Part shown: positions 23,401 through 34,735 of the stretch, one piece after another | How positions within the stretch are numbered: the first letter of the stretch is position 1 | Layout of the letters: each line of letters starts with the position of its first letter | Assembly (NCBI GenBank): GCA_963921825.1 | Contig: OY997590.1 | Span: 56,348,012-56,412,011 of the forward strand | Origin: Erodium maritimum | Taxonomy: Eukaryota > Streptophyta > Magnoliopsida > Geraniales > Geraniaceae | Direction of reading: 5' to 3' | Length of the DNA: 64,000 bases | Translations under genes and position numbers: made by a program | Notes under the pieces: generated by a model | The model's input: only the letters and a program-made list of their open reading frames with translations | What the model was told of the DNA's origin: nothing | Database searches by the model: none

Positions 23401-23499
23401 GAGCTCCAAGAGAATGGATCTCTCAAAAAGCGATTCCCCAGAAGAGAGCCAGAGCAGGCACGAAACGAGCAGGGCTTCCCGGAGCAGATTGCATCTCAT
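20494..23499 (-). CDS. RPK2-like: LRR receptor-like serine/threonine kinase, RPK2 (TOADSTOOL2) type
   Basis: One uninterrupted 1001-codon frame. A hydrophobic signal peptide (about residues 1-22) is followed by a cap region with CSWLGVSC, then LRRs (about 100-310), an irregular island (about 315-350), further LRRs to about 625 with a second non-LRR break around 445-520, one membrane helix (about 658-682) and a cytosolic kinase (about 720-995). The kinase has [16 protein letters not shown] Lys750, HRDVKPNN (Asp846), DFG 864-866 and APE 890-892, so it should be active. The island and kinase closely resemble Arabidopsis RPK2, which acts in anther, embryo and meristem signalling; its usual length is about 1150 residues, so this ectodomain is shorter. 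An RPK1-like member is less likely. The ATG at 23499 is kept because the signal peptide follows at once. No intron is needed. Confidence 0.93.
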   Translation of the reverse strand: MRCNLLREALLVSCLLWLSSGESLFERSILLELKRSVSDPSGVLSTWGSHNSPQHCSWLGVSCDSDSRVSSINITGGGGNSHFPFYGFGIRKTCVLGGGRLVGKLPPSMGKLTGLRVLALPFNDFSGEIPAEVWGLERLEVLDLEGNLFSGKLLDQFVGLRAIRVLNLAFNRIHGEIPGSLAKCVNLEVLSLSGNRITGMIPGSLGGLSRLWGFYLSYNRLTGSIPGDLGHNWHDLEHLDLSGNFLVGRIPASLGNCLQLRTLLLFSNKLDGIIPPEIGLLLRLEVLDVSRNRLSSPIPSELGDCHNLSVLVLKSFFDPTPINWDSGEGFLGESMTMSDSNYFQGSIPRTITSLPNLKLLWAPGAFLGRELPRNWGTCDSLEMVNLAQNRFQGTTNGVFRACKNLHFLDLSSNRLTGNLDEKLPVPCMATFDVSENLMSGPIPRFNYGGCAPVNTNHVQIPSFAYMSFLAHKARSVTALPFSDASFAVIHNFGGNNFTGPIRWLPLARDRLRKQVDYAFLAGGNKLTGSFPRALFGMCWKLSGMILNVSDNKLSGHIPLKMCNSLRFLDASGNKLQGKIPWGLEKLRNLTVLLLNNNKLSGSVPPGLANMASLSKFNVSCNNLSGLESTPYLRSRSVLTSYPPESINEISADDRLGAIEIASITAASAIVSVLLALVFLYFYTRMRVPKARVQIYESKEITIFTDIGVPVTFDKIIEATGSFNTSNCIGNGGFGATYKAEISPDTFVAVKRLAVGRFHGVQQFHAEIKTLGSVKHPNLVTLIGYHASESEMFLIYNYLPGGNLENFIKKRSAEATDWKILHKIALDIARALAYLHDQCAPRVLHRDVKPNNILLDNECNAYLSDFGLSRLLGNSETHVTTAVAGTFGYVAPEYALTCRVSEKSDVYSYGVVLLELLSDKKVLDPSFSSEGNGFNIVSWACMKLRQGQAKEVFTPRLWETGPHNSLVDALHLAVMCTVQTLSIRPTMKRVVRRLRQIQPPPT

Positions 23500-23838
23500 T
23501 GTGAACCAGAAACAGAGGTCAACTCAACAGACCCAAGTCAAGCCCTTCCTGGGAAGAAGAGAAGGTGGAAGCTTTGTTGCGTATTGGAATAGGGCCTCTG
23601 GTTCAGCTTTGCTTCTTCTTCGGGGTGTGTTGTGGTCCACAGGTGGACTTGGGTGGTGAGAGAGATAGACAGGATTACGGGTCCACTTTCGGGTCAACAG
23701 TCTATCATCCATACATGGCGGCTTCCATTTAGCCATGGGTCCCACCCACACCATCCACGTGGCTTATTTTACCGTTGGATTGGATCTTTGAAAAATCTTG
23801 GATCGCCTTCCGGTTTTTACACCCCGTCCACACATAAA
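23500..23838. promoter_or_regulatory. 5' flank of the receptor kinase gene
   Basis: Only about 340 bp separate the start codon from the T tract of the next retroposon. The first part is purine/pyrimidine-skewed, like a leader. No TATA box is clear enough to call. Antisense open frames here look like shadows. Confidence 0.4.
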
Positions 23839-25130
23839 TTTTTTTTTTACGAATTTTATTATAATAATAATTTTTTATAGAATAAACGATTGGTATTATA
23901 AATAATAAAAAAACGTTTACATAACAGGGAAGCAATAAAACACTGGAAACTAAATAACAAAAATAAAGCGAGTTTTCGCAATGGAGGACACTTAGGCTGA
24001 AAAGTAAAATGCTCAAGTTATCGACTACCTCTTGAAAGCACATGGAAGGTAATACTACGATATCATTTATTGATACCGATACAACGAATCCAGACTGGCG
24101 GAAGTTAAGACAAAACAGGCCCCTTATCGTTATCAGATAATGGTGGACAGAGTACTCCCCCAGGTTGTCAGTGTGCATCGTCCTCCCTTGATTGATAATG
24201 GTAGGGCTCCAAAATGTGGGATTGCTGACCTCTGAGCTGATAGGAAAGTACTGTGTCGGCTTTTGGTGGAACCGTTGTCACCTTACGTCCAGAGGGGCAC
24301 CACAGCCGACCAACCCCCCTCTGCATCTCTTCGGACTCATTCTGCGAGGCGAGAGTGCTTATAACCCCCCATCGCTGCAATTGGTGTTCCCACCGAAAGA
24401 ATGGAGTCTTTAGATTCCTCCACCTCGGATATCGAGATAGTGACCTTTTGATCCCAACCGACCCGCTTTCTATCATGGTTACCCCCCAAACTCGTACTAT
24501 CTCGGGTCAACCTGCCCGTCCAGATCCAAGACCCCCTAGTCCTCTCTTCCCCGAGCTGGGCCAACCCATATCCGGTTTCTATTGGGCCTCGACCCAATAA
24601 GGAAAACTGAGGGCCCGACCCTTGATCTCCTTGCCTGGGAACCTTAGAAGACCCATGTCCCTCACGACGTCGCCGCCCCCTCAGACCGGTCATATGTCCT
24701 TCCGGCGAACGAAGAGTGATTCCTTGTACTTGGACTGCTCGAACCATTGGCAAATATTGGGGGCCCACATCCTGGACCCTCGTATCTAAAACCCTAGCCG
24801 ACCTCATCCCCTTTCGCCATCGTCGAGTAGGGCTGCCACTACGCTCAACCGGAACGCCTCCAGGCACAACTTCTGCCACCGTTCATCAAGGACGTTGGCC
24901 GGGGAGAGGAGGTTGTTGCGTGTGGGGATAAAGATTGGGACGTTAGATGAAGAACTTCCGCCGTCCGTGTCTTCGATCCATCACCCGTTGTCACATGATC
25001 GGTGGTGGAAGAGATCGTCGTCGCCACCATGAAAATCGTAATAAACTCGAAGGTGAGTTCTGTGTTTTGCTCTCTCACCACCATTGTTGATGGAGAGAGG
25101 ATAGAAGTCGTCCGCCTCTTCGACTCAAGA
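23839..25130 (-). mobile_element. Retroposon fragment with poly(A), possibly LINE-ORF1 derived
   Basis: A T10 tract at 23839-23848 reads as a poly(A) tail on the minus strand, preceded by about 330 bp of AT-rich 3' UTR-like sequence and a GC-rich, Arg/Gly/Ser-rich open frame (24879-24337) without a clear domain. The shape (GC-rich frame, AT-rich tail, poly(A)) matches the elements at 32012-34140 and 55785-57349. No ORF2 is present. The right edge is approximate and no TSD was found. Confidence 0.45.
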
Positions 25131-25191
25131 CAAAACTTGCCATTATATTTGATAGTTTGATAATTCTTATTATTTTAATAATCGTTTGATT

Positions 25192-25206
25192 AACTATATA
25201 TTTCGA
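25192..25206. repeat. Target-site duplication of the full-length LINE (3' side)
   Basis: AACTATATATTTCGA directly abuts the poly(A) tract. It pairs with 31861-31875. Confidence 0.88.
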
Positions 25207-25215
25207 TTTTTTTTT

Positions 25216-25946
25216 ATCAGCAAATTTTGTTTTTATATGTAGAGTCAAGTTTTCGATGTGAAAACGAGACCAAGGGACAAGCCCTCAAAATTACAACAGA
25301 CCAACCATCAAACTAATCTACCCCTTACTAGTACATTATAAAGCACAATTGTACACCACTACTAATCTTGGAGAGCAAGTCACCCAAAAGAACCCCCAAA
25401 AATATGAAAATGATAACCCAATTAATGCACAATACAAAACTATCTAAACCCAAGTACATTCACACCAAATGTTTTACCCACAGATGCTACAAATCCACCA
25501 AAGCCAAGACCACTGCTGCACAAAACCTATTTCAGAAAATGCACCAGCACCACAAAATATAAACCCTCCATGTTGTTTTGCAGTACGTCTCCAAGGAAAG
25601 AGGATCAACCAGTCTGAACTCTCCTCAGTCCTAAAGCCATCTAACAAAGGAGAAAACAGCTGCCAAATTCAACCAAGTGAGTCTGCTACTAAACAATCAT
25701 AAGTACACAAGTTGTATCAGCCAACAAACCCAAGTTCAGACTCTAGAACAAAGCAAACCTTAGTTCCTAACAATGACAACTAGTTACCCCCTCTGAACAA
25801 TCCTAGTACCCACACACAAGAAGATGAGCACTCAAAAGGAGTAAAAATCTCACAACCCAAACAGATACACAGACAAACCCTCACCACACTCCCCAAAACC
25901 ACCCCTTACCCACCCAAAGCCCTCACCCCAAAATCAAACCACAAAA
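25216..25946 (-). other. 3' UTR of the full-length LINE
   Basis: About 730 bp between the ORF2 stop and the poly(A) tract. On the minus strand it is T/G-rich. The open frames seen on the plus strand (25368-25702) have no domain and are not counted as genes. Confidence 0.75.
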
Positions 25947-28900
25947 TCAAATAGCACCCACACCAACCAGAATCCTCTGTCTCTTTCTCTTATAGCACTT
26001 CATAGGATTGTTGATCCAGGATAGAAAGCTAAATGAGAATTCCTGATCAAAACAAGACCAAGAAATTTGATATGCATCATTCTGCACTTGTTGCAAGATC
26101 TCCTTTGGGGAAATGCTAATGTTGTTAAAAATTAGATTGTTCCTCCCCAACCAAATTCTCCAGATGCAAATAGAAACTAATAACCCCCATTGTCTCTTGG
26201 CTTTATAGGGACACAAGCTTTTCCAAGAAATGAACCACTCTTTTATTCCCTCAGCACACACAGTTCTGATCCCCCACCAATTTAGTACTAGACACCAAAC
26301 CTGCCAAGAGAAAGTGCAGCCTATGAAGAGATGATCAAGCTCTTCAGGGTTATCAAAGCAATATGGACACCAGATATTGTCAGAATATAAGCCCCTAGAG
26401 AGTAAGAAGCATTTGGTTGGAACTGCATTTAGACGAAGTAACCAGAGGAATGCAGCAATTTTAGGAGGTATCTTTGGTTCCCAAATGAGAGCTGGCTAGG
26501 TCAGGTTCTCATCATAATCCCGGTCCAAGTGTTGATACATTTTGTGCACAATGAAACCCTTGTGATCTAATAACCAGGATACCTTATCAGGTTCAGTGCT
26601 GGTGATTGATATAACATTGATTAAATCACAAAGAAGATCTAGATCATCCTCCTCCCAACCCCTTAACTCCCTCCTGAATATCAGAGTCCACTCCCCATTG
26701 CCCCAGGTTTTGGCTAAAGTGTGATGCTTTTGTTGACTCAGGTGATACAATCTTTGGAACATAAGTTTTAGAGGAGTATCAGTGATCCATAAATCATCCC
26801 AGAAGCTGATTGAATTACCTGAGTTAACCTTCCAAGAAAGTCGCAAAGCTCCAAAGGCACTAGCAAATTTACTACACTGCAGAAGGGATTGAATATAACT
26901 CACATAGTCTTGTCCATTATGAAGAGAGAATTTAGACAAGTCCCAAGCTGTGTGATCCCATCCATATTTAGAACATATCAGTAATTTCCAGAGTGAATCT
27001 TCTTGCACAGCAAATCTCCACCACCACCTTGCCAATAAAGCCAAATTCATGATGCTCAACTTCTTGATCCCCAATCCCCCAGCACTCTTAGGTCTGCACA
27101 CTATATCCCATCTCAGCTTGTGTAAAACCTTCTTGGAGACAGTTCCATTCCACAGGTACCTCTTTTTCCATTTTTCCAATTCTCTGATAACCCCTTTGGG
27201 AGCTTTATATAATGACATATAATAAAGTGGTAAGGAGCTTAAAGAGGATTTAATCAGAGTCACCCACCCCCCCAAAGTTCTTGACTTGGATTGCCACAGA
27301 TTTAACTTGTTTTTGAATTTTTCTATAACAGGTTCCCATGTCTTTAGCCTTCTAGGATTTGCCCCAAGTTGAAACCCCAAATAATTGAAAGGAAGGGACA
27401 TTGAGCTGCACCCCAAAATTCCAGTAACCTCTTCCAAATTCAGTGATTTAGGATTGAGTAATAGCACCTTTGATTTCTGATAATTGATCTTCAAGCCAAT
27501 AGCTTTTTGTAAAATGTTGATAGTGTGTTTTAGATTGATCACTTGTTGTCTCCCAGCTTCTAAAAAAATCAAAGTGTCATCTGTAAATTGTAGATGGGAG
27601 ATCTCAGGACCTGTTTCACTGCACTTGATTCCTTTGAACATATTGTTTGAGGAACCTTTGACCATGAGTTGATGTAGGCATTCTGCCACTAATGCAAACA
27701 GCAGTGGTGAGAGGGAGCAGCCCTGCCTCAAACCCCTCAAGAGTGGAAAATCCTCAGAAGGTGAACCATTTATTAATACAGAAGACCAAGCCTGCATACA
27801 ATTAGACATCCATCCTCTCCAAGTACTGCCAAAACCCATGCAGTTCAAAATTTTTAATAGAGCTTCCCAGCAAATGTGATCATAGGCTTTCTCAAAATCA
27901 ATTTTGAATATAACAACTTCTTGTCTGGACTCTTTGATGGAATGGATCAATTCAGTGGCTATCAAGACTCCATCCATGATTTGTCTCCCAGCAATGAAAC
28001 CTGATTGAACATCATTCACTAAGGTGTTCATCAAGGGTTTTAGTCTAGCTGCAAGTACTTTAGAGAGGATCTTATAAGTGTTATTTATGAGGCTGATAGG
28101 CCTGAACTCCTCAAATGAAACAGGTGCATTGTTCTTGGGGATCAAAGTGATGAAAGATGAGTTCAAACCCTTTCCCAAATCCCCACCAAGATAAATGTGC
28201 TCTATCATGGCCATAATATCTTCTTTCACAATAGACCAGCAAGATTGATAAAATTTCAAAGAGAATCCATCAGGTCCAGGTGATTTTTCTCCATTACAAG
28301 ATTTTATGGCCTCCCAAACTTCTGATTCAGTGAAAGGAGACTCAATATCTTGAGCTTGAGTCACAGAAATACACTTGAAAGGTAGTGAAGACAAATCAAT
28401 GGGGGTGTTATTAATACCAGTAAATCTAGCAGCAAAATGGGTTTTTGCCACCTCTTTAATACTGGTAGGGGAAGAATAGATTACCTCACCTTCTTGAATG
28501 ACTGAGATTAGTATTATTGAAATTTGCTACCAAATGGAAAAATTTAGTGCACCTATCTCCCTCTTTTGACCACTTATGCCTGGCCTTTTGACACCATAAC
28601 CTTGCTTGCAGTTTAAGCTTCTGGATCAGCAATGCTCTTAAAGAAGCTCTCTGGAAAATCTCAGTAGAAGAAAGAGTCCTGGATTCAAAGCAAGTATCCA
28701 GAGAGTTTATCTCTTCCTGTATTACTGCAATACTCTTGTCTAACCAACCAAAAGTATCCACATTCCATGATCTATAGAAGGCTTTCAAAGATTTTAGCTT
28801 GAACCATAATTTGTAAGTAGGAGAACCCATGACCTGAATGTTATCCCAGCACTTTTTGGTATCAGAGAAGAAGGCAGGGTGTTTGATCCAGGCATTGATA

Positions 28901-29625
28901 AATTTGAAGGGCCTAGGACCCCAATCCACCACAGGATTAGAAAGTAAGATAGGTTTATGATCTGATATATTCCTAGGCAAGCAAGTTTGAGAGAGGTTAC
29001 TGAATTTATTTAGGAATGAAGGGGAAATGAGGAATCTATCAATCCTTGAAGCCATGTTTCTAGTATTGAACCAAGTATACTTCCCACCAGTCAATTGTAA
29101 ATCAATGAGGTTTGAATCATCCAGGAAGTTTCTGAAAGCCCTCAGGCTAGTAGTAGAAAACAAATTCCCATTCTTCTCAGATGGGTCTAGAATGGCATTG
29201 AAATATCCAACAACAATAAGCTCCATAGACAAATTTGGTAACCTTGCACCAATGTCCAACCAAAGGTTTGATCTAGCAGACACTTGACAGGGAGCATAAA
29301 TATTCACCACAGATAAACTGACATTCAAAGGCAAATAACAACCAGTCCAGTAAAGAGCATGATCCACAATGTTGTGAGATTGATGATTGAAAATATCCTT
29401 GTTCCATATGGTAATGATACCCCCAGAGTTACCATCAGCTGGCACAAACAAAGCTTCCCAAGAATTATTAAAACCACAACTTGAGAGGAAAAATGATGGT
29501 AGAGTAGTCAATTTTGATTCCTGTATTAACACCATTGATGGCCTTTGCTTGCTACACAAGTTCCTAAGAGCTCTTCTCTTTTGACTAGAAGAGGCTCCCC
29601 TCATGTTCCAGGAAATGATCTTCAT
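25947..29625 (-). pseudogene. LINE ORF2: endonuclease, reverse transcriptase, zf-RVT
   Basis: It starts MKIISWNMRGASSSQKRRAL at 29625, 14 nt after ORF1. The endonuclease shows QESK and SDHKPILL, but the core GDFN motif reads GYFN (codon 29203-29205), losing a catalytic Asp. The frame ends at 28486 (NLSHSRR) and continues in another frame from about 28451. The RT shows EKSPGPDGFS, RQGCSLSPLLFAL and FTDDTLIF with both active-site Asp residues. A TAG at 26496 interrupts the frame; beyond it, in phase, is the C-terminal zf-RVT region (LWLLRLNAVPTK, CPYC, LDHLFIGC). The protein would nick DNA and reverse-transcribe at the nick. Three lesions make it inactive today. Confidence 0.92.
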
Positions 29626-29639
29626 AGAGAAGAGAGTCT

Positions 29640-31585
29640 CTAAGTAGGCAGAGTCTCAATCTCTCCTTCCTCAGGACCCTCTAGATCACAGTATTCATCA
29701 TCAGTGTTGGTCTCCAATTGAACAGTTTGATTACCCTCCTCCTCTAAGTTAACAAAGTGTTGGATCATCACAGCATCTGAAACCTGAGCAGTCAACCCCA
29801 AAGCCTTTCCATACTCCCACGTACCTGTCCCTCCTAGATTGAAAGATACAATTGGTCCCTCCTCCTGATTACTCAGCAGGGGTTTAGTTGGCTTGTATAA
29901 AATAATCTTGGTCTTTGAACGAGTATTGTAAGCAACAGTAACCTTCCCTCTTCTTTTCTTACAGATGGACCCATTTGAAACCAATGGTGTCCCCAACACC
30001 TCATTAGCAATAGGATTAGTGTTTAAACTTTCATTTCCCTCCAAAACTAATTGGTTGGGAAAAGGGTTTTGCTGGCTGGACCCCACGATTGTAAGTGTTG
30101 GAGTAATACTCACCATCTCATTAATGCCTTCACTAATCAAGGCAAGCTTTTGTCCTTGTGAAATTGGAGTAGTCCCATCCTCAACTGTTGGGGATTGACT
30201 CAGATCATCCTCCCTTGATCTCACCGGAACAGTAACTAGGGGGATGGTGTTTTCTTCTCCCAAAGTATCAGGTGCAAATAGTGCCTCCTTAAAGTTTCTT
30301 GTGGCTGAAACAATCTCCCCAGGAATAGGATCAATGTGTGGAGAGGCCACAATTCCTAAGGAGTTCCTTAGTGTGGGGAAGTTCTCAACATTGATCTGAA
30401 GTTCTTCATTTAGGCTTTGTGTTTCTTTCACAAGATCTTTTGTCAATAATAAACAGCCCACTTCAGCATAAGCCCTTTTCACAGCAACACACTCAGATGA
30501 TCTATTAGAGTCTAACGAATTAATGCCATTTGTTCCACCCAGAATAGAAACTGAATTATCAGATTCAGTGTCAGAAGAGGAATTAATGCTATCTTGAGAG
30601 AAGTTAGGAATTAAATGAGGAACAATTTGTATGTCAACAGAAGCAGTCATGATTCTATGTTCCTGATCTTCCAAAAACAGAGTTGATTCCTTGTATACTC
30701 TCAAATATTCTTGTGCATGTATCAGAACGAAGGCTGTCTCCAAGGAAGAACCATTGAGAGCATCCGGATGGATCCAGACCAAGGACCCAAGATCTTCAAC
30801 CACAGCTTCAAATGTTTCTGAACACCAGCCCAATAAGGGTATACCATGTAAAGCTACCCAAGTAAACTTGCCCCCTTGCTTGCATAGATGGATTTTATCA
30901 ATCAAAACAGTCATCCAAGATCTTAACCATGCTGCTTCATTTTCTAGTGCCTCCTTCTCCAACTTCTCATCAGCAAAATATAGCAACACCACACGATTGC
31001 TCAAAGATTTAATTGTAATCTCCCCTTCTCTTTCAGCTTTGAAATCTTCTATTATCATCTCAATGGGAAAGGGTTTGTGTAAAACTGCAATGTGACCTCT
31101 GTCAAGTCATTTTCTATGATCGTCCACTACTTTCCCTCTGACCACCACCTCTTCAGGTTTTGTCTGCACCGGTTGTTTGTTCCTCCACTCGAGATTTATT
31201 GAATTGTTCCCCCCTTCCGCTCTTTAATACAAGCCTTAGTCACAAATAACTTGTAACCCTTTAAGAAGTAACCGTTGAAAATCTGAATCCCCTTCAGTGC
31301 AACTTCCTGTGTTTTGAACGTCACGAACCCAAACCATCTTCCTCTATTGTTGTGATTGAGAGGTGTCTCTGTTTTTACGATCTCCCCACATTCAAGGAAT
31401 AGATTTTGAAGCCAGGTGCTAGAAATTTTTGGCGGGAGATTATGTACGAATAATTTCAATTCTTCACTTCCCAATATCTGTGGTCGATTAAGTGATCTCC
31501 CTCCATGGTTTCCAGTATCCAATTCACCCTCCCTTCTAAATCTTTCAAAACCTGGAGGAGGCCCAGACGCAGAAGAATCCGCCAT
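29640..31585 (-). pseudogene. LINE ORF1: RRM plus DUF4283-like region
   Basis: The best start is the ATG at 31585 (MADSSASGPPPGFERF). The RRM has RNP2 LFVHNLP and RNP1 RGRWFGFVTF. The frame breaks near 31196. The following frame crosses a TGA near 31120 and becomes open from 31058, with FTWVALHGIPLLGWCSETF, the conserved middle block of plant LINE ORF1 proteins, and an acidic end (EGPEEGEIETLPT). It would coat LINE RNA. One frameshift and one stop separate the RNA-binding half from the rest. Confidence 0.88.
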
Positions 31586-31875
31586 TAGTTCAGAAATCCC
31601 AAACAGATTAGATGCAAGAGTACCACGATCAAACCAAACAGAGAACCAGTGAATGAAGAAGATGGGAGTAAGAAATAGTAGGTGGTCCGATAGGCTAATC
31701 CATCTTGGACACAATACCTAGAAAACGAGGATGAGGAAAAAGCTCAATGGAGAAGATGAAGAACATCGTTCATTGTTCTTGAGAATGAACAGTTAAACCC
31801 CAGACACTGTAGCACTCTAGAGAGCGTTTTTTAAACTTTAAAATATTGTAGTTCAGTGAGAACTATATACTTCGA

Positions 31876-32011
31876 TTGATTACCTACTTTTTTAGTAGGT
31901 GTAATCTGAACATGATTACATTTAAATGTTTCAAATTAAACTGAAGTATATATGATTTAAATAAGACCAAAATAAATATTTCAAAAATTAATCTAAATCA
32001 TGTAACTATTC
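31876..32011. other. Short AT-rich spacer between two LINEs
   Basis: About 135 bp of AT-rich DNA with no feature seen. Confidence 0.6.
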
Positions 32012-32397
32012 TTTTTTTTTTTGCAACGGGTAATAGGAGATAGTATTAATATCCAAAGGTAATCAAACAGGGGAGGGCGTAAACGCTCAGGGTTTCAGAT
32101 ATTAGTCCGGACCGACCGTAGCAAGTCCAGCGCTCATGGACCCATAATAATAGCCTACGTGTAACCGTTGGCAAAAACTCAAGACAATTCCTTACCATCG
32201 TCTCAAAACAGTGAGACAGAAAATAAAAGTACCTAACCAAACGAAATGATAAATTGTTCCAGAAATAAAGCAGATAATCAGAATGCAGATAAAAAGGGTG
32301 AGCTATTGATGTAGGTTGCCCGGGACCACCCATCACTGGCCATCCCGGGTCTGAGGGTATAGTCCACCATCGGCTCCCCCACCCTTGTCGGGTCGAA

Positions 32398-33513
32398 TCA
32401 TTCCTGCATTGGATGTTGTCCTGCCTCCGCCTTCTTCTCTTGGTCCCCTACAGCGTTGGCCAGCTGGGTGAAGTCTAGAGGAGGGACCAGATGATCCTGC
32501 AACCTCTTCGTCCCCGACGGTCGAGCATATAGCGACCCACTCTTTGTGTGCAGCGAAGATCTCTTGGACTTCCCCTGAATGGGGCCAGCATTCCCCGTAA
32601 CTTCCTTGGGGTCTTTCTCCTTCCCTGAGGTGTCTGTGGGTTCGGCAGAGGCAAGAAGGTTTGCAGCAGGGTGGATGTTAGCCAGATTGTCAGGCTTCGT
32701 AAACCCCGGTGGTCCTCCACCATCCTGGTCCTCTCCATCCTGTAAATAGATGACCACCCCTCCTGAGGTAGTCTTAGCCAGATCGTTAGATTTCGACGGA
32801 ATGTCTGCCGTAGAAAAGCCATCTCCCGTGATGATCTCCCTAGACCGGACCATAGGGTTCAGTGAGAGTCCATTCAGGAGATCATCAATGGCCACCGAGT
32901 CTCGGGAAGGGGATGCGTGCCATACGGTCTTCAGTAGCCTATCCACATCCAATTGCCTTGGCACCAAGATCGTAGCGTCATAACGGGCCTCCTCCCGACC
33001 TATCCCTGGTAGATTCATCGTGCACCCCGTAATCCGGTGTGTCAACCTCCCACACCTGCGACAAAGGTCCGTGAGCCTTTCATATTGAAACTCAATCAGT
33101 GAGGAGGTAGCTGTGTCCGGGAACCGAAGACGGAGGCGTCGCCGAAGAGGTTGGTTCAGCTCAATCCGTACCCGCAGCCATAGAAACATGTCCTCCCTAC
33201 GGACGAACGGAATAGGAGCCGACATCACCTGGACCCCAATATTAGTAGCAATAAAGCTCCGGATCTCCGGGGTTCTGACCCTTGACGGGACGTTGAAGGC
33301 ATGGACTCCCAGCTCAATGTGATTAAAATCAATCTCGTGTGCCTGGACATATGGCCTAAGGGGTTCAAGAAGCACTAGGTATCCCTTGAAGATCCAGGGT
33401 CCCCGATGTCGGATGTTCTCCATCGTTGCAGCAGATGGGAAATGATACCTTGTAACCTCCGGGGACAGGAACTCCACCTGAATGCCGCCTACCTCCCATT
33501 TATGCAGCATCAT
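32398..33513 (-). CDS. DUF4283 / CCHC zinc-knuckle ORF1 protein of the retroposon
   Basis: An open frame of 371 codons. The N-terminal part has GPWIFKGYLVLLEPLRPY and LWLRVRIELNQPLRR, matching plant DUF4283 proteins. A zf-CCHC_4-type knuckle follows, LCRRCGRLTHRITGC, with all four ligands (C-x2-C-x4-H-x4-C). The C-terminal third is low-complexity and polar. The domain actually begins upstream of the ATG: RNHNQNAVCAMM reads in phase from about 33560, so the true start was further 5' in a region now broken. Presumed function is binding of LINE RNA. No host role is evident. Confidence 0.7.
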   Translation of the reverse strand: MMLHKWEVGGIQVEFLSPEVTRYHFPSAATMENIRHRGPWIFKGYLVLLEPLRPYVQAHEIDFNHIELGVHAFNVPSRVRTPEIRSFIATNIGVQVMSAPIPFVRREDMFLWLRVRIELNQPLRRRLRLRFPDTATSSLIEFQYERLTDLCRRCGRLTHRITGCTMNLPGIGREEARYDATILVPRQLDVDRLLKTVWHASPSRDSVAIDDLLNGLSLNPMVRSREIITGDGFSTADIPSKSNDLAKTTSGGVVIYLQDGEDQDGGGPPGFTKPDNLANIHPAANLLASAEPTDTSGKEKDPKEVTGNAGPIQGKSKRSSLHTKSGSLYARPSGTKRLQDHLVPPLDFTQLANAVGDQEKKAEAGQHPMQE

Positions 33514-34140
33514 TGCGCAGACTGCATTTTGGTTATGGTTCCGATTTCCTGCGACCCGGGCCGCCGATGAGAACTGTTAGGTCCCTTTTTTTAGCACCGG
33601 GACCACCACTTAATCATCTTCATCCTCCCAGTCCGGGACCGGGTCAATACGGACCAGACTCTCTCCGATCCCATGTGTCGATCGGCTGGACGACCCCGTT
33701 GTCAGACATGCCATGGGACGGTGTCAGGGCCCCGCTACTGGCGACTAAGGCTGAGAGACCAGCAGTTGATCCGTGTGAACCGGTGCCGACTCCGGCCGGC
33801 TTCCTCGAGTGCTCACCGGTGGCTGCGCCCCTAGCACGGCCACGATCCCTGTCGGGACCGCGTCTGGTTTGTCCTTTGGAAAGGACAGGCTGCCCGTGGG
33901 CCGGCCCTGTTCCGGCAGACGACAATGAATAACAAGAGAGGGCTCCAGGAAGGTTACCTCAGGCAGGAAACTCGCCGGAGTCGGGGATTGAGCCTGTTGA
34001 CGAGCCTCGATGGATTGGAACTGGTTGCTTCCTTCCATTTCCGAGTAAGCAGGCGCGGCGAATGACAGATCTAGTGAAGAAATGGGGAGGTTCGTGACCG
34101 GACTCGCTATGGATCCGACAGCGTTCGAGCGGATGAAGAC
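33514..34140 (-). pseudogene. Broken 5' part of the DUF4283 retroposon ORF
   Basis: GC-rich. A minus-strand frame opens at 34038 (MEGSNQFQSIEARQQAQSP) and stops at 33745. The frame that leads into the DUF4283 region contains several stops upstream of 33560. It is probably the former N-terminal low-complexity region. Confidence 0.45.
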
Positions 34141-34735
34141 GCTATCTACAAAAGATTGCCACTGTTACAATTTCAATCTCATTATTTATAAGTTTTGGTC
34201 CTATCTAGTGAACTTGGTGCTTGCAAGTTGCTCCGAAAATTGATTGATTGATGGTGCGTGAAGTTCCGGGTACACGCATTTATATATCCTCCCATAGAAT
34301 GTAATATTTTTAATAACAATAACATTTTATTTTATTTTTGAAAAGAATAATTAGTCTGCGTACTAAATATTTTCTCATCAACGTAATAACATGAGAAAAA
34401 TGATACCAATTCAAAGCCTTATGATGCTTCTCTCCCAAATAGGGTCTTAGACCTTCTACAGTGGACTAAATTGAATCACTTTAATTCCGATTTGTTTAAG
34501 TTTTAATTTTAGAATTTGTAAGTCTAATTCGACTCGATTCGTAGGTCTGTTGTTGTTGATGTTGTAGTAAGAATAGACCGATTCGGTTTATTCCGAGAGT
34601 AATTTGCATAAAAAGTGAATAGAATAAAATTGAAAGCGAATTTTATTATTTCTGAGAAAAAGACAATGAGACTACAACGCCAACCCGATAAACACAATAC
34701 CGTAGAACCTAGAAAAACCACCTTCTAGCAGACAA
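34141..34735. other. AT-rich spacer
   Basis: About 600 bp with no gene, tRNA or repeat that I can recognise. Several A/T runs occur. Confidence 0.6.

Larger units (their letters stand above)
25207..31860 (-). mobile_element. Full-length LINE (L1-type), 6.65 kb, with 15-bp TSD
   Basis: On the minus strand it has a 5' leader, ORF1 (RRM and DUF4283-like parts), ORF2 (endonuclease, RT, zf-RVT), a 3' UTR and a poly(A) tract (25215-25207). Flanks AACTATATATTTCGA (25192-25206) and AACTATATACTTCGA (31861-31875) differ at one base. The 14-nt gap between ORF1 and ORF2 is L1-like. Known lesions are an ORF1 frameshift and stop, an ORF2 frameshift, one TAG and an endonuclease active-site substitution. 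Confidence 0.93.
32012..34140 (-). mobile_element. LINE-type retroposon with ORF1 but no ORF2
   Basis: A T11 tract (32012-32022) is the poly(A) end on the minus strand. Upstream lie a roughly 375-bp 3' UTR, a 371-codon DUF4283/zinc-knuckle frame and a GC-rich 5' part to about 34140. ORF1 is followed directly by the 3' UTR; no endonuclease or RT sequence is present. It could be an internal deletion derivative or a non-autonomous family. The 5' edge is approximate and no clear TSD was found. Confidence 0.68.

Noticed and set aside
20573-23659. Plus-strand open frames across the receptor kinase gene
   Set aside because: Shadow frames opposite a long, strongly conserved minus-strand gene.
25368-25702. 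Two plus-strand frames after the LINE ORF2 end
   Set aside because: They lie antisense in the LINE 3' UTR and have no recognisable domain.
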